In this document: positions 44,338-53,384 of the stretch, piece by piece
Numbering within the stretch: the first letter of the stretch is position 1
Layout: each line of letters begins with the position of its first letter
Assembly: GCF_014595955.1 (NCBI RefSeq)
Contig: NZ_JABVCF010000008.1
Span: 124,001-188,000 of the forward strand
Direction: 5' to 3'
DNA from: Pseudaminobacter soli (ex Zhang et al. 2022)
GTDB lineage: Bacteria > Pseudomonadota > Alphaproteobacteria > Rhizobiales > Rhizobiaceae
Length of the DNA: 64,000 nucleotides
Made by a program: the position numbers and the translations under genes
The notes under the pieces: model-generated
The model's database searches: none
The model's input: only the letters and a program-made list of their open reading frames with translations
Told to the model about the DNA's origin: nothing

Positions 44338-45465
44338 GTGTTCAGTTGCGACCCGGTGGTCGCTGTGCCAAAAGCCCCTCACCGACGGAGAAGCACCCGC
44401 TTGAAGCCCACGCGCGAAAAAGTCCATGCGAGCCGTCCGCAGCCGTCCGGGCGCGCGGGCGAGACCCGCAGCGCGCAACGCGCGGAACAGCGTTCCACTC
44501 CCGCCAATGCAGGTTTGCGACAGTCGCCCTCGCCTGAACGGCCCATCCCTTCTCGCAGACAAGGATCGCTGCCCGCAGAAAGACTGCCGGTCATCCTCGA
44601 GGTCCTGCCCAATGAGGACTACGCGCTGCTCGACAGCGGCGACGGCCAGAAGCTGGAGAAGTATGGCGCCTATCGCATCGTCCGGCCGGAAGGCCAGGCG
44701 ATCTGGCGCAGGGCACTCGGCGAGCAGGAGTGGCAGAAGGCGGACGCCATCTTCACCGGCGACACCGACGAGGAAGGGCTGGGCCGCTGGCGCTTTCCGA
44801 AGCGGCCGCTCGGCGAGACATGGCCCATGCGCCACGACGGAATCGATTATCTCGGCCGCTTCACCAGCTTCCGCCATGTCGGCGTGTTTCCAGAGCAGGC
44901 CACGCACTGGGACCACATGGCCGGCCTGATCGAAAAGGCGCGGCGGCCGGTCAAGGTGCTCAACCTCTTCGGCTATACCGGGCTGGCTTCGCTTGTCGCG
45001 GCGAAAGCCGGAGCAGAAGTCACGCATGTCGACGCCTCCAAGAAGGCGATCGGATGGGCGCGCGAGAATCAGCAGGTAGCTCGGCTCACCGACAAGCCCA
45101 TCCGCTGGATCTGCGAAGACGCGATGAAGTTCGTGGAGCGGGAGGAACGTCGCGGCAGCCGATACGACATCATCCTGCTCGATCCGCCGTCCTACGGGCG
45201 CGGTCCCAAGGGCGAGGTGTGGCAGTTCTTCGAGGACGTGCCGCGTCTGGCCGACCTCTGCCGCTCGATTCTCACTCCCAAGCCGCTCGCCGTCGTGCTC
45301 ACTGCCTATTCGATCAGGGCCTCGTTCTTCGCCATCCATGCGGTCATGCGGGACACCTTCGCCGGCATGGGCGGCACGGTGGAATCGGGCGAACTGGTGA
45401 TCCGCGAAAAGGGCGCGGGCCGCGCCCTCTCGACCTCCCTTTTTTCCCGATGGATCGCGCCGTGA
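44338..45465 (+). CDS. Class I SAM-dependent (rRNA-type) methyltransferase
   Basis: The core from about residue 83 is clear: VKVLNLFGYTGLASLVAAKAG is the SAM-binding motif, HVDASKKAIGWARENQ motif II and ILLDPPSYGRGPKG the catalytic DPPS motif of RlmI/RlmK-type RNA methyltransferases. The first 80 residues are Arg/Ser-rich, unlike the family, and the real start is uncertain: GTG 44338 gives 375 residues, while a TTG at 44401 has a ggag site ten bases upstream. It overlaps the following TrmH-family gene by 16 bp. Confidence 0.82.
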   Translation: MFSCDPVVAVPKAPHRRRSTRLKPTREKVHASRPQPSGRAGETRSAQRAEQRSTPANAGLRQSPSPERPIPSRRQGSLPAERLPVILEVLPNEDYALLDSGDGQKLEKYGAYRIVRPEGQAIWRRALGEQEWQKADAIFTGDTDEEGLGRWRFPKRPLGETWPMRHDGIDYLGRFTSFRHVGVFPEQATHWDHMAGLIEKARRPVKVLNLFGYTGLASLVAAKAGAEVTHVDASKKAIGWARENQQVARLTDKPIRWICEDAMKFVEREERRGSRYDIILLDPPSYGRGPKGEVWQFFEDVPRLADLCRSILTPKPLAVVLTAYSIRASFFAIHAVMRDTFAGMGGTVESGELVIREKGAGRALSTSLFSRWIAP

Positions 45466-46298
45466 ACGAGGACAGGAGCAGAGCGCCCGGACGGGTGAAG
45501 GAGGTCACCAGCCTTTCCAATCCGCTGGTGAAGGACCTCAAGGCACTGGCGCTGAAGAAGTTTCGCGATCAGCAGCACGCCTTCATCGCCGAGGGCCTGA
45601 AGCTGGTGATCGACGCCCTCGATCTCGGCTGGCGCATCCGCACCCTCGTCTTCGCGAAATCCGCGCTGGGCAATGCCGCGGTCGAGAAAGTCGCGGCCCG
45701 CACGATCGCAGCCGGCGGCGACGTCCTCGAGGTCTCGGAAAAGATCCTCGCTGCAATCACCCGGCGCGACAACCCGCAGACGGTGATCGGGGTATTCGAA
45801 CAGCACCTTGCCAAGCTCGACGGCATCAGGCCGAAACCGGGCGATGTGTGGGTCGCTCTCGACCGGGTCCGCGATCCCGGCAATCTCGGAACTGTGTTGC
45901 GCACGGTGGATGCGGTCGGCGCCAAGGGCGTCATTCTGATCGGCGAAACGACGGACCCGTTCGCGTTGGAGACAGTCCGCGCCACGATGGGGTCCATCTT
46001 CGCGGTTCCGATCGCCCGCGCCACGCCCGAGGCCTTCATCACTTGGCGAAAGCACGTTGCCGGACTGGTAGTGGGCACCCATCTCAAGGGCGCGGTCGAC
46101 TATCGCAGCATCGACTACGCGGAGAAGCCGGTGCTGCTGCTGATGGGCAATGAGCAGCAGGGGCTGCCGGACAACCTCACGGATGCCTGCGACCGGCTCG
46201 TGCGCATACCGCAGGCAGGGCGTGCGGACTCGCTCAACCTTGCCGTCGCCACGGCCGTGATGCTTTTCGAGATCCGCCGCTCCGCACTGAAGCTGTAG
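45450..46298 (+). CDS. TrmH/SpoU family RNA 2'-O-methyltransferase
   Basis: A 282-residue SPOUT enzyme. Knotted-core motifs: RVRDPGNLGTVLRTVDAVGA (motif 1), LLLMGNEQQGLP (motif 2) and RIPQAGRADSLNLAVATAVML (motif 3). An N-terminal substrate-binding domain with LVKDLKALALKKFR and FIAEGLKLVIDAL is present. Targets a ribose in rRNA or tRNA; the exact nucleotide is unknown. Next gene lspA starts 11 bp later. Confidence 0.9.
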   Translation: MDRAVNEDRSRAPGRVKEVTSLSNPLVKDLKALALKKFRDQQHAFIAEGLKLVIDALDLGWRIRTLVFAKSALGNAAVEKVAARTIAAGGDVLEVSEKILAAITRRDNPQTVIGVFEQHLAKLDGIRPKPGDVWVALDRVRDPGNLGTVLRTVDAVGAKGVILIGETTDPFALETVRATMGSIFAVPIARATPEAFITWRKHVAGLVVGTHLKGAVDYRSIDYAEKPVLLLMGNEQQGLPDNLTDACDRLVRIPQAGRADSLNLAVATAVMLFEIRRSALKL

Positions 46299-46309
46299 AC
46301 TGAGGGACC

Positions 46310-46810
46310 ATGACTGCAGGACGCATCTCCTGGCCGATCTATGCCGTCATCGTGGCAGTCGGAATCGCGCTCGACCAGTGGATCAAGTGGCTGGTCGAGA
46401 CGAGGCTTACCTTGCACGAAGCGGTTGAGGTGCTGCCGTTCCTGGCGCTCTACCGCACCTACAACACCGGCATCGCCTTCTCGATGCTGTCCTCGTTCGG
46501 CGACAAGGGCCTCATCGTCATCTCGGTCGGCGTCATCGCGTTCGTGCTCTACCTTGCCGCCCGCTCCGAGCCGGGACAGGTGCTTGCCCGGGTAGGTTTT
46601 GCCCTCATCATTTCCGGCGCCCTGGGCAACCTCATCGATCGCTCGATCTACGGGCATGTGGTGGACTATATCCTCTTCCACACGCCGGTCTGGTCGTTCG
46701 CGGTATTCAATCTGGCGGACGCATTCATTTCCGTCGGCGCAGCGGCGATCGTGCTGCAGGAACTCCTCGCCTGGCGCGAGACAAAGCAGGCGGCTGGCAC
46801 GGACGAGTAG
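46310..46810 (+). CDS. lspA: Lipoprotein signal peptidase (signal peptidase II)
   Basis: The 166-residue protein has four membrane helices and the two catalytic aspartates, Asp110 in GALGNLIDR and Asp137 in VFNLADAFI, plus the YNTGIAFSML motif. It cleaves prolipoprotein signal peptides after lipid attachment, and would process the lipoproteins in this window such as the SPGG lipoprotein. Confidence 0.95.
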   Translation: MTAGRISWPIYAVIVAVGIALDQWIKWLVETRLTLHEAVEVLPFLALYRTYNTGIAFSMLSSFGDKGLIVISVGVIAFVLYLAARSEPGQVLARVGFALIISGALGNLIDRSIYGHVVDYILFHTPVWSFAVFNLADAFISVGAAAIVLQELLAWRETKQAAGTDE

Positions 46811-46838
46811 GTTAACCCGCCACCCCTCCCCTAAAGGT

Positions 46839-46920
46839 GCGGAAAAGCTCCGCGCATCAGGTTTCGGAGCGCCACTTTCAGCGGAAAGCTAAAATCCGAA
46901 CAATTTGCGGAAAAGTTCGG
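46839..46920 (+). repeat. Three imperfect direct repeats upstream of the hybrid kinase
   Basis: A motif close to gcggaaaagctccg occurs at 46839-46852, a shortened form at 46881-46890, and gcggaaaagttcgg at 46907-46920, all just upstream of the kinase start at 46948. They may be binding sites for a regulator; two of the three are near identical. Confidence 0.45.
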
Positions 46921-46947
46921 GAACGACGCGGCCGCTAAAATTGCGGC

Positions 46948-49209
46948 ATGACGGCTCCCTTGGTCCACACTTCCCTTGCTGGCGAAAGCGTTGATGGCGG
47001 ATCGATCCTGCCTGTGACGAGGCAGGCCAGGCCTGCTCCTTCTGCGCTTCCAGAGCCGGCTCCGCGAAAGACTCTGCCGAGCTTCATCGTAATGACGGCC
47101 TTCGGCATGGCTGCCCTCTCTTCCATTCTCCAGGCCCCGATCGTCGCCAGTCTCGGGTTCTTCATGCTCGGCCTAGCCGGGCTTCTGGTCCAGGCTCGCC
47201 GAAGCCCCGCACAAGTGCGGGCGGGCGCCTCCCCCCAGAACAGCGCTCCGGCCGCTCGGCTCGAATCGCTTGCGGACCGCATGTGGGAATTGCACGAAAG
47301 CGAGGAGCACTTCCGCGGGCTGATCGATGCGCTCGGCGATCTCGTCATCCATCGCGACCGCGACGGCCGCATCGTCCATGCCAACAAGGTGTTCGCCAAG
47401 TTGATCGGACGAAGGCCGGAAGAAGTTGTCGGGCAGCGGCTCGCGGACCTCGGGATCGAGATCGGAGTGGTGCCGGACGCCGCCTTCTCGAACGGGGAGT
47501 GCCTGAGTTCGACCGACGTGGCGATCAACACTCCCGATGGAACGCGGTGGTTCTCCTGGATCGAGCTTTCGGCGCGCGACACTGCCAGCAAATCCGTGTC
47601 GCACCGCGCCATTGCCCGCGACATCACCGCCCGTAAGCGGGCCGAACTCGCGCTTATCGGCGCCAGGGAGCGCGCGGAGTACGCGAGCCTGGCGAAATCG
47701 CGCTTCCTCGCAACGGTGAGCCACGAGATCCGGACACCCATGAACGGCATCATGGGAATGGCGAAGCTGCTTGCCGACACCAGCCTGTCGGCCGAGCAGC
47801 GGACCTATGTGGGGGCGATCTCCACGTCGGGGAGCGCCCTCCTGGCGCTCATCGAGGATCTTCTGGATTTCTCCAAGATCGAGGCCGGGCGCTTCGTGCC
47901 GGAGCCCCAGCCGATCTCGCCGCGGGAGCTTGTGGAGAATGTGGTCGAACTCCTCGCGGCACGCGCCTATGGCAAGGGGATCGGGCTCGGCTGTCACGTC
48001 GTACCGGACGTGCCCCATAGCATCACAGCCGATCCCGGCCGACTGCGACAGGTCCTGCTAAACCTGGTCGGCAACGCGATCAAGTTCACCGACGCCGGCG
48101 GAGTTCTCGTCACCGTGACGCTCCGCCCCGATGCCGCCGGCCGGGAGATGGTACGCTTCGCGGTGGCAGACACCGGACCCGGGCTCAGGCAGCAGGATCT
48201 CGAGCGCATATTCGAGGAGTTCGAGCAGGGGGACACCAGTTCGACGCGCGAGCATGGGGGTGCCGGACTGGGGCTCGCCATTTCCCGGCGCATCGTCGAG
48301 GCGCTGGGCGGGACCATATCCGTCACAAGCGATTTCGGCCTCGGCTCCGAATTCGCCTTCGAGATACCCGCCTCGGAAGCATCCGGATCGGGACTCGCCC
48401 GTGGCGCCGTCCTCGAAGGTCATCGCTCTGTCATCCTTTCCCGCAACGAGGTGGAATGCGAGGCGATCGCGCGCACCATCCGCGCCTATGGCGGCTCGGT
48501 CGAGGTGGTCTATTCGATCGATCAAGCCGTCGAGTTGAGCGGGCCGATGGACGCATTGCTGATCGATGCGGCGCTTGAATCCACCGATGGCAAGCTTCTC
48601 AGGCGGCTGAAGCAGGCTGGGTTTGCCAGCAGCCATCCGATCACCCTGATCGCCCCTACCGATCGCGGCTCGCTCGGGGATTTCCGCGCCAGCGGGTATG
48701 CCACCTTCCTGGCAAGGCCGGTGAGAGGAGAGACGCTTCTTCGCGTCCTGGTCGCGGGTGCCGCCAGTTCCATATTGGTCCCGATCGCATCCACTCGCCC
48801 CGGCCCGCGCAGCCGAACGGCGCGGGTGGCCGGGCTCTCGGTCCTGCTTGCAGAGGACAATGAAATCAACGCCCTACTCGCACGCACCACCTTGCAGAAG
48901 GCGGGGCACCGGGTGGAGGTGGTGACCAACGGCAAGGCCGCGGTGGAGGCGGTGTCCGCAGTGAAGAGCCGGTACGACATGGTGCTCATGGACCTCCACA
49001 TGCCGGTGATGGACGGGCTCGAGGCAATCGCGCTGATACGGCGACATGAGGAGGAAAGCGGCTTGGCGCCCCTGCCCATACTCGTCCTCACGGCGGACGG
49101 CCAGGAAAGAACCCGCCACGATGTGCTGGCCCATGGGGCAAGCGGCTTCGTGACCAAGCCGCTCGACCCCGATGCTCTCGTGCACGCCGTCGAGGAGGGC
49201 GCCACTTAA
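46948..49209 (+). CDS. PAS hybrid sensor histidine kinase with receiver domain
   Basis: A 753-residue protein with two membrane segments (about 45-85), a PAS domain (about 108-230), HisKA with the phospho-acceptor His259 in ATVSHEIRTPMNG, HATPase (NLVGNAIKFTD, ADTGPGL, GGAGLGLAIS), a degenerate receiver-like segment (about 490-610, with ARP in place of the usual KP), and a true C-terminal receiver with Asp682 in VLMDLHMPVMDG. It is a hybrid kinase needing a separate Hpt protein. Its signal is unknown. The next gene is olsB. Confidence 0.9.
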   Translation: MTAPLVHTSLAGESVDGGSILPVTRQARPAPSALPEPAPRKTLPSFIVMTAFGMAALSSILQAPIVASLGFFMLGLAGLLVQARRSPAQVRAGASPQNSAPAARLESLADRMWELHESEEHFRGLIDALGDLVIHRDRDGRIVHANKVFAKLIGRRPEEVVGQRLADLGIEIGVVPDAAFSNGECLSSTDVAINTPDGTRWFSWIELSARDTASKSVSHRAIARDITARKRAELALIGARERAEYASLAKSRFLATVSHEIRTPMNGIMGMAKLLADTSLSAEQRTYVGAISTSGSALLALIEDLLDFSKIEAGRFVPEPQPISPRELVENVVELLAARAYGKGIGLGCHVVPDVPHSITADPGRLRQVLLNLVGNAIKFTDAGGVLVTVTLRPDAAGREMVRFAVADTGPGLRQQDLERIFEEFEQGDTSSTREHGGAGLGLAISRRIVEALGGTISVTSDFGLGSEFAFEIPASEASGSGLARGAVLEGHRSVILSRNEVECEAIARTIRAYGGSVEVVYSIDQAVELSGPMDALLIDAALESTDGKLLRRLKQAGFASSHPITLIAPTDRGSLGDFRASGYATFLARPVRGETLLRVLVAGAASSILVPIASTRPGPRSRTARVAGLSVLLAEDNEINALLARTTLQKAGHRVEVVTNGKAAVEAVSAVKSRYDMVLMDLHMPVMDGLEAIALIRRHEEESGLAPLPILVLTADGQERTRHDVLAHGASGFVTKPLDPDALVHAVEEGAT

Positions 49210-49326
49210 GCGATCTTTTGCTCTGTTAGGAGTGGCTTGAGCCGACCGCTTCCCACCGCTATCGTTCACATACCTGTTGCAGAGCGGCACTATGCGTGCG
49301 CAAGGCCCTGTCGCAGGAGAAGCAAG

Positions 49327-50208
49327 GTGCAGGCAGTTTCATCCGCAGTGAGCACTCCACCCGACCCTGAGACAGTGGTGTCTGGGCTTTCCCCAGTCGG
49401 GATCGCCGGACGGACTCTCGGCAGGATCGGCTCCCTGGAGGCTCGGCTGGCCTGCAGCGAGGCGGAAATCGAGGCCGCCCAGGAAGTGCGCTACAGAGTT
49501 TTCTACGAAGAACTGGGGGCGAAGGCCAGCCGGCTGCAGGCAGCGGAGCGGCGCGACGCAGATCGGTTCGACGCGGTCTGCGACCATATCCTCGTCTTCG
49601 ATCATTCGCTGGCCGCGCCCGAGCACGAACGAATCGTCGGCACCTACCGCGTTCTCACCCAGGAAGGGGCGGCGCTTTGTGGCGGCTTCTATTCGGAGGA
49701 CGAGTTCGATCTGGCCGGCCTGATCGAGAGAAACCCGGGCAAGCGGTTCCTGGAGCTTGGGCGCTCCTGTGTACTTCCGCAGTACCGGTCCAAGCGCACG
49801 ATCGAGGCTCTTTGGCAGGCCATCTGGGCCTATGTGCTCCATCACAAGATCGATGTGATGGCCGGTTGCGCCTCCTTCCACGGGACGGTACCCGCGGCCC
49901 ATTCGGAAGCCCTGTCCTTCCTCGCACAGAGCTTCCGGACGGAGCCGGAATTCCAAGTCAGCGCGCTTCCAGAGCGCTACCGCTCGATGGACCTGGTGCC
50001 GCCCGAGGCCATCAACGCAAAGGCAGCGTTCGCCCGCATGCCGCCGCTGATCAAGGGATATCTCCGCCTCGGCGCCCGGATCGGCGACGGATGCGTGATC
50101 GACCACGACTTCGAGACGGTGGACGTGTTCGTGGTCTTGGCGGTGAGCGACATCCGCCAGCGCTACATCAGCTATTACACGGCCGACGAAGGCGCATACG
50201 TCGCATAG
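49327..50208 (+). CDS. olsB: Ornithine lipid synthesis acyltransferase OlsB (GNAT fold)
   Basis: The 293-residue protein has SEAEIEAAQEVRYRVFYEEL, then VGTYRV, KRFLELGRSCVLPQYRSKRTI and DVMAGCASFHG, the acetyltransferase-5 pattern of OlsB, which transfers a 3-hydroxyacyl chain to ornithine to make lyso-ornithine lipid. Ornithine lipids are common in rhizobia. I start at the GTG at 49327 because an aggaga site lies just before it; the longer frame from 49237 has an Arg/Cys-rich head unlike the family. The partner OlsA is not in the window. Confidence 0.85.
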   Translation: MQAVSSAVSTPPDPETVVSGLSPVGIAGRTLGRIGSLEARLACSEAEIEAAQEVRYRVFYEELGAKASRLQAAERRDADRFDAVCDHILVFDHSLAAPEHERIVGTYRVLTQEGAALCGGFYSEDEFDLAGLIERNPGKRFLELGRSCVLPQYRSKRTIEALWQAIWAYVLHHKIDVMAGCASFHGTVPAAHSEALSFLAQSFRTEPEFQVSALPERYRSMDLVPPEAINAKAAFARMPPLIKGYLRLGARIGDGCVIDHDFETVDVFVVLAVSDIRQRYISYYTADEGAYVA

Positions 50209-50242
50209 AGGAAGCGAGCCCCCGCCAGGCGGCTTGGCCGCC

Positions 50243-50875
50243 CTATCCGAGGTCCTTCGGATGGCGGCCGGGGCGAGCGCGATAGGCCGGTATGCTCCAG
50301 CCGTATCTGAGCGCACTGCCGCGTACAGCGAATGCCGCTGCAAACGCCAAAATGGCTGAAGCGTACTCCGGAAAGCCGGCCATGTCGGAGAGGGTGAAGA
50401 CCGTCGCGCCGGCCAGGGCGGCGGTAACGTAGATTTCGGGCCTGAGCAGCACGGACGGTTCGTTCGCCAGGAGGTCGCGCATAATGCCGCCGAAAGTCGC
50501 CGTCAGCATGCCCATGACGATCGCAACGACGGGAGATCCGGTGGCGGTCAAGCCCTTCGCCGCGCCCAAGGCCGAGTAAGCGGACATACCGATGGCATCC
50601 AGCCAGAGCAGCAGCCGGTATCGGGATTCCAGCCTGTGCGCGCCCAGAAACACGAGGATCGCCACGGCCGCGCAGACGAGCACATAGGTATGGTCGCGTA
50701 TCCAGAAGACCGGCAGCCCGAGGATCACGTCGCGCACCGTGCCGCCGCCAATGCCGGTCACGCCTGCGAGGAAGAGGAAACCGACAAGATCAAGTTGCTT
50801 GCGCGAGGCGGCGAGCGCGCCGGTCGCGGCAAACACCGCGACTCCGGCATAGTCGAGAACATGCAGCGGGGTCAT
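50243..50875 (-). CDS. UPF0126/YicG family membrane protein (TRIC-like channel)
   Basis: The 210-residue protein has seven predicted helices in two homologous halves, each with the glycine-rich GIGGGTVRD (first) or FGGIMRD (second) signature. This is the YicG/UPF0126 layout, structurally related to eukaryotic TRIC cation channels. Physiological ion and role are not settled. A GTG two codons upstream of the ATG is also possible. Confidence 0.88.
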   Translation of the reverse strand: MTPLHVLDYAGVAVFAATGALAASRKQLDLVGFLFLAGVTGIGGGTVRDVILGLPVFWIRDHTYVLVCAAVAILVFLGAHRLESRYRLLLWLDAIGMSAYSALGAAKGLTATGSPVVAIVMGMLTATFGGIMRDLLANEPSVLLRPEIYVTAALAGATVFTLSDMAGFPEYASAILAFAAAFAVRGSALRYGWSIPAYRARPGRHPKDLG

Positions 50876-50985
50876 GGCCACTGGATCGCATTGGGCATTC
50901 CCGCAAAAAGGCCGCGGGACGGTGGTCGCGTCAACCCCCTGCGGCTAGGCCATGAGCCGAATTGTTCGGGTGACCGATTCTCGTC

Positions 50986-51606
50986 TCAGCCTTCGGATTG
51001 CCCGCTCTGCTCGGCTTCCGCCGTAGCATCGCTGCCGCCGTTCTTGGGGCCGCCCTTCGACACGCCGACCATCGCCGGACGCAGCACACGCTCGCCGATC
51101 GAGTAGCCTGCCTGAACGACCTGCACCACGGTATTGGCCGGGACGTCCGGATTCGGCACCTCGAACATGGCCTGATGGAAATGGGGGTCGAACTTCTCGC
51201 CGGCCGGGTCCAGCTTCTTCACGCCATGGCGCTCCAGCGCCGAGAGCATCGAGCGCTCGGTCATCTCGACGCCTTCCGCCAATGCCGCGAGACCCGGATC
51301 GGCCGCCTTGGCCTCCTCGGGGACTGCCTCAAGCGCCCGCTGCAGATTGTCGGAAACGGTCAGCATGTCGCGCGCGAAATTGGCGACGGAGTAATTGCGG
51401 GCATCGTGGATCTCGCGTGCGGTACGCCGCCGCAGGTTCTCCATCTCCGCCGCCGCCCGAAGGACCTTGTCCTTCAGTTCCTCGTTCTCCTTCATGAGCC
51501 GCACCAGCGCCTCATAGTCGCCGTCCTGGGTGTTGGCAGCTTCGGGCGCCTGTCCGTTGGTCGCGTTCTCCTCTGGCGCGTGTTCGTCCTTGGTCTGCTC
51601 GCTCAT
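50986..51606 (-). CDS. grpE: Nucleotide exchange factor GrpE
   Basis: The 206-residue protein has an acidic N-terminus, a long coiled coil (about 28-70, [22 protein letters not shown]), and a beta domain with [14 protein letters not shown] and [22 protein letters not shown], the family signature. GrpE releases ADP from DnaK in the heat-shock chaperone cycle. The ATG at 51606 is preferred over a GTG 8 codons upstream. Confidence 0.94.
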   Translation of the reverse strand: MSEQTKDEHAPEENATNGQAPEAANTQDGDYEALVRLMKENEELKDKVLRAAAEMENLRRRTAREIHDARNYSVANFARDMLTVSDNLQRALEAVPEEAKAADPGLAALAEGVEMTERSMLSALERHGVKKLDPAGEKFDPHFHQAMFEVPNPDVPANTVVQVVQAGYSIGERVLRPAMVGVSKGGPKNGGSDATAEAEQSGQSEG

Positions 51607-51775
51607 CGCATCCTGTTCCTGCAAACTCACTCCTTGGAGATGCGGCGGATATCGATCCTGCTACTTCGAAAATCAAGGGGCAGGGCCATTTGCCTGCAAT
51701 TCAGAGCCCGAAAGCAAAGTTCGTTAGACTTTTAGATAAATTTTACCATGAGCGGCCACGCTGCAGTGCGTACAG

Positions 51776-51801
51776 GAACCATTCGGAATGGGTCGAGTTT
51801 C
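51776..51801 (+). promoter_or_regulatory. EcfG-type (general stress response) promoter before the NepR-like gene
   Basis: GGAAC at 51776-51780 followed after 16 bases by AGTT (51797-51800) matches the alphaproteobacterial EcfG consensus GGAAC-N16/17-CGTT at 8 of 9 positions. It sits 26 bp before the ATG of the NepR-like gene, in the correct direction. nepR genes are often EcfG-controlled, so it fits. Confidence 0.5.
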
Positions 51802-51826
51802 GCTGAAGCAACGGGTTACCGGGACA

Positions 51827-52051
51827 ATGACGAACCAGGAGACAAATAATCCTATAAGGCTCGAGATGGAATTCCGCCGCCAGATGCGCAGCGGGCAGAT
51901 GAGCCGGTTTGTCGGGACGTTGCCGGTATACACGGTGGAGCCGGAAATACCGGACCGTTTCGTCAGACTGCTGGAGGAACTCGATCGTGCCTGCGCAGAG
52001 CAGGACGATCTGGAAGAACTCGGCGGGCGCCGAGCGCCCACCAGGAACTGA
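51827..52051 (+). CDS. NepR-like small protein, putative anti-sigma factor
   Basis: The 74-residue product contains EPEIPDRFVRLLEELDRA, very like the second helix of NepR (PDRFLDLLxxLD), preceded by a basic amphipathic helix (LEMEFRRQMRSGQMSRF) as in NepR. NepR proteins sequester the general stress sigma factor EcfG until PhyR-P binds them. The ATG at 51827 was chosen because an EcfG-type promoter occupies the upstream in-frame ATG region. No phyR or ecfG is next to it, so it would be an orphan paralogue. The assignment is by eye only and could be wrong. Confidence 0.5.
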   Translation: MTNQETNNPIRLEMEFRRQMRSGQMSRFVGTLPVYTVEPEIPDRFVRLLEELDRACAEQDDLEELGGRRAPTRN

Positions 52052-52089
52052 GCGGCCGGCGTTTTCCAAACGCCGGCCTGCGCTCTTGG

Positions 52090-52710
52090 TCAGGCAGCCC
52101 GCCGCCCCTCCGATCTTAGAGTCTCGCCATACGAGATCTCGGTGCCGAGCACCCTCAAACACTCCCTCATGAAAGCAGCAAGCCCCGGCCAGCCCTTTCC
52201 GGAAACAAGGTTTCCATCGACATGGGCGCCGGTCGGGGGAACGTCGATGTACTTTCCGCCAGCCAGCGTCACCTCCGGCTCGCAATACTGTAGCGCAGCC
52301 ACTTCCCGTCCGCGCAGGACACCATCCACGGCCATCAGGATCTGCACGCCGTGGCAGATAGTGAAGATCGGCTTGCCGGCCTCGTGGAAGTGGCGAACGA
52401 ACGCCTGCACGCGCTTGTCGATGCGGATGTATTCGGGTCCGCGCCCCCCGGCGCAGTAGACGGCGTCGTACTCGGCCGGGTTCACCTCCGAAAAGGTCTT
52501 GTTCAGGTAGCAGTCGTGGCCGAGCTTCTCGGTATAGGTCTGGTGACCCTCGAAATCGTGCAGGGATGTCTTCAGCACGTCCCCGGCCTTCTTGTCCGGG
52601 CACACGACATGCACGGTGTGGCCGACCGCATGCATGGCCTGCTCGAACACGAAGATCTCGTATTCCTCGCTGAAGTCGCCGACCAGCATCAGAATCTTCT
52701 TCCCAGGCAT
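52090..52710 (-). CDS. DJ-1/PfpI family protein
   Basis: The 206-residue protein has the flavodoxin-like start KKILMLVGDFSEEYEIFVFE, with the Glu of the active site in the EEYE region, CAGGRGPEYIR, and the nucleophile elbow PIFTICHGVQIL (Cys119, His120). Family members include deglycase/glyoxalase-like and protease-like enzymes. Exact function is unknown. No operon partner. Confidence 0.88.
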   Translation of the reverse strand: MPGKKILMLVGDFSEEYEIFVFEQAMHAVGHTVHVVCPDKKAGDVLKTSLHDFEGHQTYTEKLGHDCYLNKTFSEVNPAEYDAVYCAGGRGPEYIRIDKRVQAFVRHFHEAGKPIFTICHGVQILMAVDGVLRGREVAALQYCEPEVTLAGGKYIDVPPTGAHVDGNLVSGKGWPGLAAFMRECLRVLGTEISYGETLRSEGRRAA

Positions 52711-52837
52711 GATCTTTTCCTCCCGATCGCCAGAGTTATTTCGAAACTCGTAATAATCAGGCTATCGTAAGTTCAGGATTGACGCAGGGGAAGAGCGAAT
52801 CCGCTCCTGGGCACCTTCCGGAACCCTTGATGGGTGG

Positions 52838-53371
52838 TCAGTTTGCGGGTCGCCGCCGCCAGGAGTATTTTTCCGTCGTACCGGAAGACTGAGACGTCGG
52901 CTGGTAATACACACCCAATCCGCCCACCCGTCCTTCCTCAAGGCGCCGGATCAGAACGGGGTTAGTCACCTCGAACTCGTCGAAGCCGAGGCGAAGCATG
53001 TGAGGAAGCTGGTCGACGAGTACCTGGCCGGTGGCGCGGATCGCACCCTCGAAGTCGTAGCGGCTCCTCAGGAGCTCGGCCTTGGAGAAGCTGCGCCCGT
53101 CGTTGAAGGCCGGGAAGGCAAGCGCCAGGAGGGAAAGATCCTCGAGCAGGTCGGCAACGCGCTCCACCGGATCGCCCGGTTGCAGCAGCACGCCAAGGCG
53201 TTCCTTGGCGGAGCGGCGCTGCGTCCGGTCGAGCGCGAGAAAGGCAGCAAGCGGCAGGATGAAACGGCCGTTGCCGGCGAGCGCCTCGGCACTCTCGGCA
53301 TGGGTCCATTCGTCTTCCTTGAAACCCGCAGGGGTCCAGAGGCGCGGCTGAGGCGCTGGCTGTTCAGTCAT
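52838..53371 (-). CDS. DUF934 sulfur-assimilation protein
   Basis: A 177-residue protein with LQPGDPVERVADLLEDLSLLALAFPAFNDGRSFSKAELLR and FDEFEV, a pattern that marks DUF934. Genes of this family regularly follow cysI/cysH in alphaproteobacteria and are thought to act with sulfite reductase, but no biochemistry is known to me. Starts 13 bp after the cysH stop. Confidence 0.88.
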   Translation of the reverse strand: MTEQPAPQPRLWTPAGFKEDEWTHAESAEALAGNGRFILPLAAFLALDRTQRRSAKERLGVLLQPGDPVERVADLLEDLSLLALAFPAFNDGRSFSKAELLRSRYDFEGAIRATGQVLVDQLPHMLRLGFDEFEVTNPVLIRRLEEGRVGGLGVYYQPTSQSSGTTEKYSWRRRPAN

Positions 53372-53384
53372 GCAATGCGAAGTC

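Noticed and set aside
51648-51677. Heat-shock sigma-32 promoter before grpE
   Set aside because: The CTTGAT and CGATAT boxes are only weakly similar to the consensus; not enough to call.
52820-52845. Second GGAAC site with a GTTT 16 bases downstream
   Set aside because: It points rightward into the 3' end of a leftward gene, with no gene to serve.
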